From positions 6,055,464 through 6,119,463 of the forward strand of contig NC_037602.1 in the NCBI RefSeq assembly GCF_003073045.1: a DNA stretch of 64,000 nucleotides. Reading direction: 5' to 3'. This DNA is from Pomacea canaliculata (Eukaryota; Mollusca; Gastropoda; Architaenioglossa; Ampullariidae). The position numbers and the translations under genes are program-made. The notes below the pieces were generated by a model, which did not search any database, was not told the DNA's origin, and saw nothing but the letters and a program-made list of their open reading frames with translations. Positions within the stretch are counted from its first letter, which is position 1. Every line of letters starts with the position of its first letter. Below, one piece after another: positions 23,322 through 36,214 of the stretch.

Positions 23322-26300
23322 CTATCTATCTATTCCTCTTCGTGCATCAGGTTGCACATAAGGCCTCAACCAGAGTCCGCCACCGATGTCGATCGGCTGA
23401 AACACGCTCTAGGTGACCCCATGTCCAGCCCTTTCCTTTCATCTCCCTTTCCACTGTTCTTCTCCAAGTTTCCTTTGGGCGGCCTCGTTTTCTTCGGCCG
23501 TCTGGAGTCCATCGTAGGGCGACTCTGGAAAAGGTCTGCTGTCTGCTGGCGGAGCACATGTCCAATCCATCGCCAACGCCTTCGTTGAACCTGCGTGGTG
23601 ATGGACTCGTTTCACTTCTTCGGTGGAGTTCTTCGTTGGTGATGGTGTTGGCCAAAAGATTGTTAAGTATGCGCCTGAGGCATCTGTTTTGGAAGACGTC
23701 AAGCATTGTTACTGATGGTTTTGGTCATCTTCCAAAATTTCTGATCCGTAAAGGAGGGTGCTGATCACATTTGACTTGAAGATTCTCAGCTTGATCTTCT
23801 GGCTGATGTTTTTTTTTGCCTTCCATGTGCTCCTGAGTGAGGCAAAGGCCTGACTGGCTTTCGCCAGTCGGGCTCGAATCTCCACCTCCGCATCCCAGTG
23901 TTTGACATTTTGGACCCAAGATAGGTGAAACTGTCAACTTCCTCAATCTCTCTCCATTTAGTTTGATGCTGTCTTGGACTCTGGCATTCACTCTCATACT
24001 GTTAGTCTTTTTTGTGCTGACCTTCAAGCCAAGGTTTCCAAGCTGTTTCTGAGAAGGCCTTTGTTTTTTCCTGCATGTCTTGGTGGCGGTGTGACAGCAG
24101 GGCAATGTCATCAGCAAAGTCCAAGTCTTCCAGTGCTGTTGTTGCTGTCATAGTCATGGTCCATCTGAGCCTCTCCTCTCGCTGTCGGTGGAAGTCTTCA
24201 TGATCCAGTCCCATGGCCAGGATGAAGAGGAACGGCGACAGAATGCAGCCCTGCTTCACCCCGGTACTGACGTTGAAGGGGTCTGTGAGCTCCGTGTCAC
24301 AGACAACCTGGGATTTGAAATCGCTGTACAGCATTGCAATGACCTGAACAAGTTTTGCAGGGACTCCGTAATGCCTCAGGATCTTCCATAAGGACTCGCG
24401 GTGGATGCTGTCAAAAGCCTTCTCCAGGTCGATGAAATTGATGTACAGCGGTGTGTTCCATTCGTTGCTCTGCTCCAGAATCTGTCGCAGAATGAGATGT
24501 GTTCGGAGCAGGATCGCCCAGGGCGAAATCCTGCTTGCTGTGGTCGGAGGTCTTTCTCAAGAGTTTGCCGTCAGTCTTGACAAAACAATCTTGCTGAAGA
24601 CCTTGCTGGTGAGGGAAAGAAGTGTTATGCCCCTCCAATTATTGCAGTCTCCAAGATCTCCTTTCTTGGGTAACTTGAAGATGAGCCCTGTCTTCCACGC
24701 AACAGGGACCTGCCCTGATTCCCAAATTTGCCTGAAGATTTCAGTCAGCTTGGGAGCTGTCACATTTATATCTGCTTTCAAACATCTCTGCTGTTATTCC
24801 ATCTGCCCCTGTGCTTTGCCACTCTTCATTGTCTTGACTGCTGCTGTCACTTCTTCCAGGCTTGGTGGGTCTGTGCAGATGTCAAGGTCTATAGCTGCTG
24901 GCTGGATGTCTGCAAGCTGAGGGGGATCTGGTCTGTTCAGAACTGACTCAAAATGCTCCCTCCAGCGCTGTAGTTTTCCTGCCTCTCCTCGACGACATTA
25001 CCCGTTCACGTCTTTTCACTGGCACATCACTGTTCTTAAACCCGTTGTTTAGCTGTTTGTTATCTTGTACAGTGTCTTCAGGTCATTTTTACTTGCTGCA
25101 TTTTCTGCTTCATCTGCCAGTTTCTCTATGTGATATCTTTGTCGGTTCTTGTCATCCTCTTTACCTCTTTGTTCAGTTTTGCATATCTTTGTCTGTGTTG
25201 TTCCTTCAGGCGTTCAGATCTGGTGCTGTGATTCTTTGTTTGGCTGACTTTCTCTCTTCTATCTTCTTCCATGTCTCTCTCTGATCCACTGTTCTTTCTT
25301 TTCCGTTGGAAGCCCAGTATTTTCTCTCCCTGATTCCTGTAAGACTCGATTGAAGTCGTCTAAGGTCATCTCTTGTTGGTCTCCTAGTGCCTGGAACCTG
25401 TTCTTTACTTCCATAGCAAAGGCCCTTTCGGTGGCTGGATTTTTTAGTTTGCCGGAGTCCACTCTCTGCTGACGTGCCTGTTTTCCTCGTGATCGACGCA
25501 GCTTCAGAGAAACTGTGGCTATCACAAGAGTGTGGTCACTGCAATGTCTGCTCCTCTGTAGGCTCTAACATCTTGAAGTGAGCTCCTCCATTTTCGGTTG
25601 ATGATGACATGGTCTATCTGGTTCTTTGTGATCCCATCTGGTGATGTCCATGTTGCCTTGTGGAATGTCTTTTGTGTGGGAAGAGTGTGCCTCCAATCAG
25701 TAGGTTGTTTTCTTCACAAAAGTCTGCCAGTCTCTCTCCGTTGTCATTGATGCTTCCGATTCCATGTTTGCCCATGACATGCTCCCTGCAGGTGTTGTCA
25801 CTTCCCACCTTGGCATTGAGATCGCCGATGATGAGCAACATGTCGTGGGCTGGAACGCTTTCTGAGGCTGCCTGGAGCTGATCGTAAAAAGCATCCTTGT
25901 CTTCTGCCTCAGAGTCATTTGTTGGTGCATAGCAGGCTAGCACTGTCAGCTTGGTGTACTTGGAATGGAATCTTGCTCTCTGGGTCCATAAGGCTTCCAT
26001 TCCAGCAGTGCCTTTTCCGTTTTCTTGTTGAGGAGTAGAGCTACTCCTTCAGAGTGCTGAGCGTCTGATCTTCCTGAGAACAAGATGGTATGTCCTGACG
26101 CTAGTCTCCTCTTTCCCGTGCCGGTCCATCTGACCTCACTGACTCCCAGGATGTCCAAGTTGTAGTTGTCAAACTCCTTGACTAATTGGAGCATCCTGCC
26201 AGTCTGGTACAAGGTCTGGACGTTTCCAGCACCCCACCCTCAACTTCTGCCTCGGCTTCAGTAAATCCGCTGTCGGGGCGCCAGCTCCCTTTCGGGTTTG

Positions 26301-26550
26301 GCTGTCGTCCGTCATTAGTCCAGTCTCCTGGTGTGCTTCATTACCTTCGCCATCTGTGACGAGTTCTCTGGTTTTAGTTTCTGTAACAGGATTTTTTTTA
26401 CATGGTGGGGTTGTTAGCCCTACCACAACCTATTTTACCTCTAGGTGAGGTGTCCACCTTAGTCGCCTCTTACGACATGCCTGGCTGGATGGCAGGGACC
26501 CTATTCTTGCAATGCTTGCTAGGCAAGCATACCCCGGGGTCCCACAGGGG
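23322..26550 (-). mobile_element. decayed non-LTR retrotransposon (LINE) nested in the Harbinger transposase
   Basis: On the minus strand it encodes, in order, an AP-like endonuclease (LDILGVSEVRWTG, CYAPTNDSEAEDKDAF, IIGDLNAKVGSD), a reverse transcriptase (KTGLIFKLPKKGD, NNWRGITLLS, GVKQGCILSPFLF, LDFADDIALLS) and a C-terminal GRPKETWRRTVE segment. These pieces lie in different frames (26426-26169, 26212-25946, 26000-25614, 25525-25259, 24781-24557, 24334-24002, 24117-23725, 23706-23347), so it is frameshifted and inactive. The 3' end is a short GATA-type tail. The clade is RTE/Nimb-like by motif style, but that is uncertain. Plus-strand ORFs over this span are shadows. Confidence 0.88.
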
Positions 26551-26563
26551 TCAATAACCCTAT
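26551..26563. repeat. LINE target-site duplication, right copy
   Basis: Exact copy of 23309-23321 (13 bp), placed at the 5' end of the LINE. It confirms a target-primed insertion with both ends visible, so the element is probably near full length. Confidence 0.9.
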
Positions 26564-28368
26564 AGCTCGCTCTATTTCTACTCGCGTTGAGGAATGCGCC
26601 CTATTGTACTTCTTTTCACTGTCGGTCAAATGACCATTATCTCTAAAAGGCACCAAAACTGTATTTGTCAATTGATATGCAGAATCCCCTAGCAGATGAA
26701 AAGCGGGAGGCAGCGGATTATCTTGTAAATATTTAAAAATTGAGCTTTTACGAAAAACCCGTGCATCGTGCACGGAACCTGGATATCCTGCACACACATC
26801 CAAAAACAAAAGGGATTTATTGCAGATAACCTGCATTTGGATACTTATGTCCTTTTTACGATTGACAAAGGAGTCCCTGTGCTGGCTTGGAGCTGTTATT
26901 TGAACATGGGTCCCATCTAGAGCTCCAATAACACCCGGAAAACCAGCTCTGCAATGTGGAAAAAATAGTGATCTACTGTAAATAATATTAGTTAAAGATT
27001 AAAATTTGGCTCTAGGATCTATTCATCTTTGCAATGGTTTCAAAATGCAATTGCATATAACACTTCGACAGTTGACAATGGTTTATAATAAAACTTGAGA
27101 GTGTCATACAGATAGCCCCTCCCAAATGTGGTACATCTATTTCTCCTACACTTGCAGTTTTTATAGTTTGAGGAATCAAAATATTAAATATAAAATCGGA
27201 TTTAAGAAAAATATGCAGCAATGAAAAAAGACTACTAGGGTTCTTGGTGTCCACTGTACACATGTAAATTGCTAGCAGTAAAGATTTGAAAAATTGCTGT
27301 GCAGCATGGCTGCTAAGACCCCAAGAGATGGTGCAGGGCAGCTGAAGATCAATCATGAAAAATAAATGCAAACTTCTTTAAAAGAATTGTGTATATATGT
27401 ATAGTAGTAATGTAGATAGCTTTACCTGCTTGGAACTGCGAAGCATTTTCATGCATTTCAGCCAGAGCTGGCCACTTAATCCATTTCTTTTGATGAGATG
27501 CTAGTGTGCGGCAGATAAGATGGATTACTCTCCTAAGTGATCCCTTGCTGAGATTAAATCTGTTGCCAATCCCTCTGAAGGATTCTTGGTTCCCAAGGAA
27601 CCACAATGTTGCCAGCGTTTTTTTCTCCAAGCTGATTGTACGCTCCTTGGGCAACAAGGGGCCAATCCAGTTACAAAGTACCTAAGATGAAGGAACAATG
27701 AAATATGTGAAAAATATTAACATTACAGTGATGTTATGAATATGTATGTAATGAATATAAACTGCAACAATAACTTGAACACTTATATAGGTCTGTACCT
27801 CAGTCAATGGCAGCACTGCACTTCATAAGGATCAACATACACTTTTACAAATGACAAACTTCCCATGCACAAATCCTATTATGTTATACTCCTCCTTCCA
27901 ATACGTGCAAGCAGACTGTAAAAGCACGATACATTTTATACACTATATACTTTGAAACATAAGCCCTAGAAAGTGTTTAAAGTACTTACTTCAAAATCTG
28001 CCCTGTGCATTCGAAAATGCTGATGAAATTCTACTTCACAGTACTCCTGTACTGTTCTTTCTACATAATCTCTGATTCTTGTAGGCTTTTTCCTCTTTCG
28101 TTGACAAAGGGATGCCGCTATAAATAACCCTTCGTTGATGCTGCGATCGATTGTTTCAATTATTATTTCGTCATCAGTTTCGTCGTCGGTGTCATCGTCA
28201 TCGGTGTAAGCGTGGTATGTGTAATTGTTGTCGTCGTCAAACATTTCCATCAACATCATTGCCTTCTCAGTCGTTGCTTCGCTGGCAGCCGCCATTTTAG
28301 CAGGCGCCCACGGTGGGCGAAGGGTATCATAGGCTCTTTAGGGAGCGCCCGCGGGCATCCGCGCTGAG

Positions 28369-28391
28369 CGCCCGCGTTACGGTACGCAGGG
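28369..28391 (-). repeat. right terminal inverted repeat of the Harbinger element
   Basis: The complement reads CCCTGCGTACCGTAACGCG, matching the left end at 16961. The transposase start codon lies about 75 bases inward. Confidence 0.85.
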
Positions 28392-28394
28392 CTG

Positions 28395-29900
28395 TTTTCA
28401 CTGAACTGATCATAACCTATGACCTACTACTGCTACATCTTTCTTCTTTCCAACACCATTAATTTGACTCTGATATAACTTGCAGTTGCTACATATTTCT
28501 TCATGTGAAAAACATTAATATAACGTGAAATCAATAGTTATAATCAACAATCAATTGTTAAATGTTAAATGGAAGACGTAATGTTTTTTTTTTTTTCTGC
28601 GCAATGAGCATTCTTCGGAATGGATACTTGCGCACTTCAAATCGACATCATCATATCATCAATGTGCGTACGAAAGTTTCGAGTAACGGTATTTTGATTA
28701 TCGTTTAAGGTAAGATCCACCTGTTATTCGAGACAATTTTGTTTCTTGATTGATTACTTGGGCCTCAGGCTATTTGCCTTTTTAAAGATTTTTCTTCAGT
28801 TTTTTCCTTTCTTACTTTTTTACATTGGTGAATGTTTACTTTTTTTTTCTCTTTAAATTAGTTTTTCTATTTGTTCTTTGAATCTTTAGTTCTTTCTTTT
28901 TTTAATTATTGAAGTCTTCAAATATAAACTATTAGTTGCTGTTAATGTAAACCGTTTACTTATTATAACTTTTGCTGCATACAGGGGGTTTCAAATAGAA
29001 CTCGCAAAGCTCAGTGTTTAAGTTCACTAATGATTGTATGTTTCTTTCTGCCTGTGTGGTCATCTACCTGTTTGTCAGTATATCTATGTAACAAATAACT
29101 CCATGCTTGGCTGCCTGGGTGTTTGTTGGTATCTCTGCATAGCGGCATGTTTTTTGTTTTGTTTTGTAATGTGTCTGCGTGCCTGTCTGAGCACAAGAAT
29201 ACTAGAAAGTCACACCAACCAACCAACCAACCAAGCAAACAAACAAACAAACAAACAAACAAACAAACAAACAAACAAACAAACAAACAAACAAACAAAC
29301 AAGCACACTAATGCTCAGATACATCATTTTCGCAGACAACGTTGGTTGGATTATAGTCAAACTCGTTGGAATCGTCACACAGGTTTTTAGAAGTTTATTA
29401 AGAACATAGCTATGATTAAAAGACCAAAATATAATGTCAAAAACAGACAATGGGGAAAATATTATCATCTTGGTAATATGATGCATCAGCTACACATCAC
29501 AATCAAATAATAATGAACTTTATTAAGAGTTTACAGAAGCTCTCAGTACTGCATTGCCGTCAACAGTTTATAAGTCACTTATTCGCAGATAAGTACTAAA
29601 GTATAAGGAAAAGACTAGAAACACAACTGTGGATATATTTTTGTAAATCTGAGAGGAATGCTGTAACAAAACAGTTACAACAACAACAACAACAGCAGCA
29701 ACGAAAACAACCGACAGCAAATTATTGTAATAGTATTTATATATTCTTTGACTTTATATTCATAGGTAAGGCAAATTTGTTTATACTTGCGCTACTCAGT
29801 TCTGATAAAAGATAAAGTAACTTTTACATTGTACAGTACTACTGTTTATCGCTGTCATTGTCTTTACACACTCGCATATTAATCAGGTCTCCATGGTGAC
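28395..29900. other. stretch between Harbinger element and GPCR gene 2
   Basis: AT-rich, T-tract-rich and without a gene. The right part holds the (CAAA)n microsatellite and the 3' UTR of GPCR gene 2; a TTTATT (AATAAA on the minus strand) near 29519 is a candidate polyadenylation signal. Confidence 0.5.
29217..29302. repeat. (CCAA)n and (CAAA)n microsatellite
   Basis: About five CCAA units lead into roughly 18 CAAA units. ORFs on both strands here (KQTN or FVCL repeats) are products of the repeat. Confidence 0.95.
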
Positions 29901-32900
29901 TCAGGACAAGGTCATGCTCCTCTGCGGGGTTGCGACCGTTTCTTCCCGAGAGGGTTGGAAGCTGGAGAATCGGTCCCGCAGCATTATGAGGACTCGACGC
30001 TTGAGGACGAAGGAAATGAGAAAATACAAGCCTTGTGAAGCGTTCAGCACGATGTGGGCGATCCACAGTTCTTCCAAGTCGACAACAGCCGCGACAAAGC
30101 AGAAAACCCAGGTGAAACCCATGATCAGAGTGATGCGGATGTAGATAAACGCCCTCCGTTTGTCATCTGGCTTAGATCCCCCCTGGCTGGAGGTCGTGGA
30201 TTTTCGTATCAGCTTTGCAGTGTGGAATATGGTAGAAAACGCGCAGACAAAGCATGCGAAATTAAACAAGAAGGTAAGGGACATTGGAGCGATCACCAGC
30301 CACAAGATGGCGCTGCGTGACCCTATGTAGCACTGACCTCCAGTGGCGTAGCCCACGTCGTAGACGCCGTAATGATCCATGACACCGAGGCTGACGACGA
30401 CAAGCAGCGGCAGCAGCCAGCACAACATGATGTAACACCACAGGATACGACATCTTGACCTCTTGGACATGTGGCCAAACGATTTACTTCTGAGAGTGAA
30501 AGCCAGGTCGAATGCCAGAGCCGAGTTCCAGAGAAACGTAGCCAACAGGCTCCAGTGTGAGAGCCAGGCAACGGCCAGACACAGCCACCCACGGGGGATT
30601 GACATGAGCAACATCAAACCTTGCATCATCAGCATGGAGGCTGAGAGGGACATGACGATGATGCCGGGTACGTTGCGCAGCTTCGGCAGCAGCAAATAGG
30701 TTAGCAACACCAGGAACAGGCTGACGATGGAGACGAGGAGGCAGATGAAAGTCGCCAGCTGCTCCACGGAGTAGAATCTGAACAGAAGCAGGTACCTTTC
30801 ATCGTTTAGTGTCAGACTGTTACACACCCCTGCTGTTCCGTCTGCGCGAATAACAAACTCGTGGCCCTTGTATTGCTTGCGGTGAGGTAGGACAACCAGA
30901 AGACCATTCTCTATTATATAAGATGTTTGTGACAATATGGCTGCTCCCTCTGTGTGGCAGTTCGGAATATCCGGGTCTTGCAGAACACACAGCGCTGCTT
31001 GGACGAGAGAGACCGTGGAGTTTTCTGTCGGGTACAGCTGCAAAGTAAAACCTATTCTGTCTATAGGATAGAACGTGGACAGCCTGCGGACATAATATTC
31101 GCCCGAACCATAGGTCTCTAAGGTCAGATTTCGGGATTCGAAGGTAAGGATTCCAGTGCTGCAGCTTCCTGTCTCGTTGATTAATGTTTCATTAATGTTG
31201 GACAGTAGTACTGTAACAGTTCTTCCTATATCGGTTTGAAGAAGTTCAACGGGATTATTCAAAGCCAGATATGCTGCATGGACCATGTCACGAACGGTAA
31301 CATAACCACTTTCAATGTTAATGTCTACGATCCAGTGAGACTTATTTTCAAAAGAGGAAGATGTCACCGACTTGGTAATGTTGATGGTCTGATTCAAGAC
31401 CATTTCAAAGGTTGCAGTAAGGGTTTGCACGGCTGTTCGCACTTGGACATCATGATGAGAAGAATTTTCAACGATGACACGGAAGAACATCTGGTGAGTC
31501 CCGTTGGGAAAGAGGAGAAGACTTTTGTTAGCTACAGCAACATCCCGCAGTAGACATTGACCTTTGTACGGGTACATCTCAAGAGGACATTGAAGTGGCC
31601 GACAGCTACCTATGTAGATGAAGTAGACCTAAGTGAAGAAGTGTCAGAGTCAGAAGTGCCATTCTTGGATTTATTAATTAAGTCAGATTTTATTAGTCAA
31701 ATTTTATTAGCGAGAATCAGGAACTTTGAAGCATTTACGCAGTAACATGAAAGGAGACAACCATGGAATGAAATAATCTATACATACAAACCACAATTTT
31801 GGTGTATTGTTCATTATTTTTTATTATATTATTATTTGACGCGAGGACAAGTATAAGGAACTTTACCTTTGGTGTGGAACTGAGAGGTGTGAGGGTATAC
31901 TTAGCACTGAGCTTTCGCTGTGTGAGTTGTCTAAGTAGAATTATTAGAGGGGAGAGTATTTGTGTTATTGTGACCTGACCAGTATCAACTTAAAAGACAG
32001 ATAACAGATAAGACGAAAAGAGCAGAAAAATCGACAGTGGGAGCTTCAGTAAAAGACGAGAAGCTCATGGACAGGTCGTTGTTTGAGTTGAAAGAACGCG
32101 TGTGGACATCGTGTGTGTGTTGTTCTTATGACAGTAGCTTCCGTGAAGAATGCCGATCATTTGCTGACACGTATACTCATATAATAAGCGAAAATATGAA
32201 TATATGCTTGAAACCCGTACACACTAGTCAAAGGAAAGGTCGTTAGTCACCTGATCGTCAGAACATTCGATGTCCGCCGGAAAGATCTGCCCTTCTTTGG
32301 TGTAGTAAGACCAGGAATCTTCTTTGAAGTCGAAAAATATTTTAAAATTTGGCTTAAAGTTGTTGGTTGACTGGAATTGGTATTCTGCAATCGTTTAGAC
32401 ATTTACATTAAATAATTGTAAATTGAAAACATTGTCCTGCCTGTATTAGATTTTTTTAAATGTAGTATGTTTTAAATCACATCATCGTAAAGAAACAATC
32501 ACAAACATTGATGTTCTTTTTAATTTTGATGGCCAGGGTGTCAAGGCGATTTCTTTTTGACCACATCAAACGTTTAATATAATTGCTATATACATATAGA
32601 ATATATGAAGAATATGACTTTTCAGAGTTTTTCCCATCACAAGGCTGGAAGGAAAAGTAAATGTTTGAACGAAACGAACTAACCAAAGCTTGCTAGGAAG
32701 GAATAAAGCAGGCTAGCTGGCAAGAATCCCCCAAAACGAAAACTTGGAAACGTATTATTTACCATTTTGTGGCTGGTTGAAATTTCCATCCCACCTTATA
32801 AGTGGAAAATGGGTTAGTTTATAAGTAAGACCTAGTGTCGAACTTTTGACGAGGTCGGTTGGTGTACATCTACACAGGAGATTCATGTTAGTCGATTCAT

Positions 32901-33725
32901 CTTGTTGACAGATTCGTCCGTTTTGTTCCATGTCGCGTTCAAGTGCATCATACGAAGAAAATGTTGAATTTGTGTAGTATCCATAGTAAAACACATCAGT
33001 ATCCAAATCCCTGAGCTTGTAGTCGTGACAGAACGCGCAGAAAATGTTTTTAAAAATAATGTGTTTATTGGTCTTCAGGACTACTGGAACTTTGGTGATC
33101 GTATCATTCACAGAGTCGCCTTCACAGAGTTGTTGTTGTTGACTGTTATGTGCTGTTGTGGAATTGTCACACCTGATACATAAAAACAGCTTGATTCGTA
33201 ATTTAGTATTTATATGGATTTTAAACATGACTAGTACTTAATTATTCTTTTGATCTGTGAATAATTTTGCAACGCGATTCACCGACATTCATTAGTAATA
33301 CCTGTTAATGTTGTCTAAAAATATATGAAAAAGAGTTAATAGAAAAATAAAAATATGAAAGACAATCATGCATATAGGTAAGCAAGCAGGTTAGACAGAT
33401 ATAACTCGTTTTTGGAGGTGACGTCATTAATTAACGCTCACCTGGACACCATGACGTAGTACACATCATCACTAGTGGGCAAGAGAGTGCAATCCATGAA
33501 CCGGAAGAGCTTTCCCGCAGTGGCGGTGCATTCCTTTGTGATGAAAGTGTTCAACAAAGAAAACAAGACAGAAAAAAGTAAACGTATATCAGCAAAGAAA
33601 ATAATCATCATTGAGAATTTCAACTTTGCATGGCTACAGTAACGACACATCTTATTTATCAGCTACAATTCTTTCTTGAAATAGTATTACTAGTTAACAA
33701 GAAGCTCTGTGTAAAAAACTGTAGA

Positions 33726-33770
<45 letters not shown>

Positions 33771-34734
33771 TTTGCTCTCTATATATTCCGATGCTGTGAA
33801 AATGCACTATCTCTTGATTGGCGTTAATTTTCTTACCATAAATGTCTTTTTTTTAAAAATTAGATATGCTAGGGAGCAGACATATATCCTACCGATCTGA
33901 AAAAACAATATTTTTTTTATGGAGCCTTTTTATCCAAGGTTCCCAAAGAATCATATTAATTAGATTGACACATTACCTTATCTATATCAGAGCCTTGTGT
34001 TGGCGTAGTGTTAAAACAATTCTCACACGAGTCGAGAGAGTAGTTCCACTGATCGGCGACTGATGTTATTTCAGTTTTTGCTTGCTGATCACCTTCATCA
34101 AAATGAAACTTGTTTCTGTGACCTGGAGAGAACTTTATATATGAGTCTCTAGTTGTAGGATAGCGGTCAGTTTTAGTCTAGACGAGAAATGTGGAAGATT
34201 TTCATGTCCCTCTTACAGTTACCACATAGTAGCAGCGTTTTAAACCAAACAGTTATAGCAAAATGACAAACAGATTTTAATGACAAGAAACATAAACACA
34301 CGAGATGAAAAGAAAGGCAGTAAAATGTCAAACACTAAAATAACTGTCACCGTTTAATTTTGTTTTGTCAGTTGGACTGCTTGTACATCCAGACTGACCT
34401 TTCTTATGTTAACAAATTTAAATTATAATCCAATCGTCAGTGCTCCTTTTTGTAAAAGAGGTAAATTAACATATAGAAAAGAAAATAAGCACATGTGGTA
34501 AAACAGAAGAGGTTTAGGATAAAAGTATGTGACAGAATGAGAGAAACCATAACACCTCCCAATGAGCCAACCATAAACAAAAATGAAACAACAACTGCTT
34601 GTGTAAGACAAAATCCAGAAAAAAAACCTTCAAAATATTTGAGCTTGGGAATCAGTAAAACCTCAAAACTTACCGTCAACACTGAAATAAAGTGGTGCCA
34701 AAACAAAACACAGTTTCATAATGCCGATCTTCAT
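29901..34734 (-). CDS. Methuselah-like family B GPCR, gene 2 (intact)
   Basis: Six exons (34734-34674, 34122-33977, 33533-33442, 33172-32832, 32384-32251, 31628-29901) join in phases 1, 0, 2, 1, 0 to exactly 834 codons with no internal stop. Residues 1-20 (MKIGIMKLCFVLAPLYFSVD) are a signal peptide. The ectodomain (to about 545) has many cysteines (IFCAFCHDYKL among them) and many N-glycosylation sequons. The 7TM domain spans about 547-815 with LPKLRNVPG, RGWLC, VMDHYGVYDVGY and a final helix NASQGLYFLIS, followed by a short tail ending in RSMTLS. Extracellular ligand sensing and G-protein signalling at the plasma membrane are expected from the family. The exon 4 donor (CTAG|GTCTTA) is weak but is the one that keeps frame with gene 3. 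Confidence 0.85.
33726..33771. repeat. (AAT)n microsatellite
   Basis: About 15 AAT units in intron 2 of GPCR gene 2. Confidence 0.95.
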
Positions 34735-35101
34735 CTTGTTATCCGATTTCAATTTTATTATAATTTGAAGGAAGACTTGTTGCTGCTGGGAGCTACAACG
34801 AAATCCCCATTAAATAACTGCGATCAGTGGAAGACAGACGAATGAACGATCTACAAAGTATGTAATTAGATATAGAAGTTTAGTTTAGTCGTCTGCTACA
34901 CACATGTGACCTGAAGGATTCATTAAACTTTAGGAAAGGCCAGGCTCAGTATTCCTACACCTGTACCATGAAACAATCCGCAGACTACTTGATCCTCCAC
35001 TCGGACCCAAGTTTCTTTCTGGAATTTTCAGGTCCGCCTAAAGCATGGCAAGATAACATGAATCCTAAATGATGGTCAGTCCACTGAGTAGCAAACTTGA
35101 A

Positions 35102-35309
35102 GAGAAATACTATTGGTTGTTAGTATGATAATATATGTGAGTGATAATTGTAAGAGTGGCATGGAGGGATGGTAACACCTACAACTTGCTTTAGTCGCAC
35201 GTTCTGCGGAAAGTACGGAAACGAGTGCAAGTGGAGTGGATGGCTGTACAAATATCAGGTTGGAGTCATTTTGTCCTCTTATCTTTGGTCCAAGTGTTCG
35301 ATCTCTTTT
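35102..35309 (-). promoter_or_regulatory. conserved upstream block of GPCR gene 2
   Basis: The first 145 bases differ from the block at 43104-43303 by only about four substitutions, higher identity than the coding exons of the same two genes. It lies 370-575 bases upstream of the gene 2 ATG. Core segments are TAGTCGCACGTTCTGCGGAA and GTGGAGTGGATGGCTG. A regulatory role is inferred. Confidence 0.55.
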
Positions 35310-36214
35310 AAAAATTGAAACAATACAAGCAAATGGTGTTTGACTATAGGGGCATCTTCACTTATGGTAGGAAAATTTAGTATCTTACCTGCTCGGCACC
35401 TTGTTTGAAAAAACAGGCTCCACTCTGAACTCGAATGTTGACGATGTAAATGAAGGAAATTTAATATTTATAACAATGATGTCGCCATTAAACTTTTGTA
35501 CTACTCGTAGAATGCATATTAAAGTTAAGAGTATTTTTGTATCTTACTAGTCAACAGACAGCAAGGCTTTCTCTCGGACATCATTACATTTGATTTCATC
35601 AAAATCTATTTCTTTTTGTCTTACATTTATTTATTCTTTCTCTGTTCTAGTTTGGTTACTTTGATTCTTTTTTTATGTGCTTTGAGACATAATCATGAGG
35701 ATTTTCTTGCAAAAATGTAGATTTGTTTTATTTTGCTGCAGAAAGGAAAACTCAACCAAAACTCGGAACATCAGATGAAAATGTAAAAGAACTTTACACC
35801 AGCCAGTAGCCTCGAGAAAAAGTAATGTGTGTTTGCCTCCGTTTGTCTGTCGGCTTGTCGTGTAGAAAATACACGAGTGTCTGTGTTCGCATGTATGTCC
35901 TGTTTATCAGGATATTTTTTCAACAATTGACTCTGTGTGTTTACCTGCCTGTCCGTCTGTATATCCGTCCTCTTAGTCACCTGCTTTTTTTTTTTTTTTC
36001 TTTTTTTTTATCTAAGCAGAAGTATATACGTGATTGTATATTCATATATAGTTGTGCAGCTAGTAAAGCCATAAAAATCTCTTTCTTTTCTTCGCCATCC
36101 CTTCACACACAAACACACATAGGCTTTGATAACTCAATATTGTTGGAAGTAAAAGCATTCACATACAATCGTAGATCATTGTTATACATCGCTACCTCTG
36201 TCGATTGATACTCT

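Larger units (their letters stand above)
23079..28295 (-). pseudogene. Harbinger DDE transposase, interrupted by a LINE
   Basis: Exon 1 (28295-27990) encodes an acidic start (MAAASEATTEK...) and the RDYVERTVQEY segment; exon 2 (27681-27426) a helix-turn-helix region (FRGIGNRFNLSKGSLRRV); exon 3 (from 26946) the catalytic core with ALDGTHVQI, GSVHDARVF, LLGDSAY and VEIERAIG, matching the D, D and E positions of DDE_Tnp_4. The core is cut at 26564 by the LINE and resumes at 23321 with KGKFRKLKFVDMQ, ending at 23079. Phases (0, then 1) agree, and the codon sum would be 396 without the insertion. It would cut and reinsert the element; in its present state it cannot be made in one piece. Confidence 0.88.
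16961..28391. mobile_element. PIF/Harbinger DNA transposon, 11.4 kb, with a nested LINE
   Basis: Both ends carry the inverted repeat CCCTGCGTACCGYAACGCG (left 16961-16979; right 28373-28391 on the complement), with weaker GC-rich similarity reaching about 130 bases inward. Inside are the two hallmark Harbinger proteins: a SANT/Myb-like protein on the plus strand and a DDE_Tnp_4-type transposase on the minus strand, in convergent order with stops 53 bases apart. The bases outside the repeats are CAG (left) and CTG (right), compatible with a CWG target with one mismatch or with a longer inverted repeat, so the exact target duplication is unresolved. Without the LINE and one copy of its target duplication the element would be about 8.2 kb, large for the superfamily. 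Confidence 0.85.

Noticed and set aside
23352-25881. Plus-strand ORFs such as 24405-24920 and 25045-25284
   Set aside because: They are antisense shadows of the minus-strand LINE; the minus strand shows endonuclease and reverse-transcriptase motifs in order.
29011-29390. ORFs with FVCL or KQTN repeats, and a CRISPR-like look of evenly spaced repeats
   Set aside because: The DNA is a plain (CAAA)n microsatellite with no spacers, in a eukaryotic genome.
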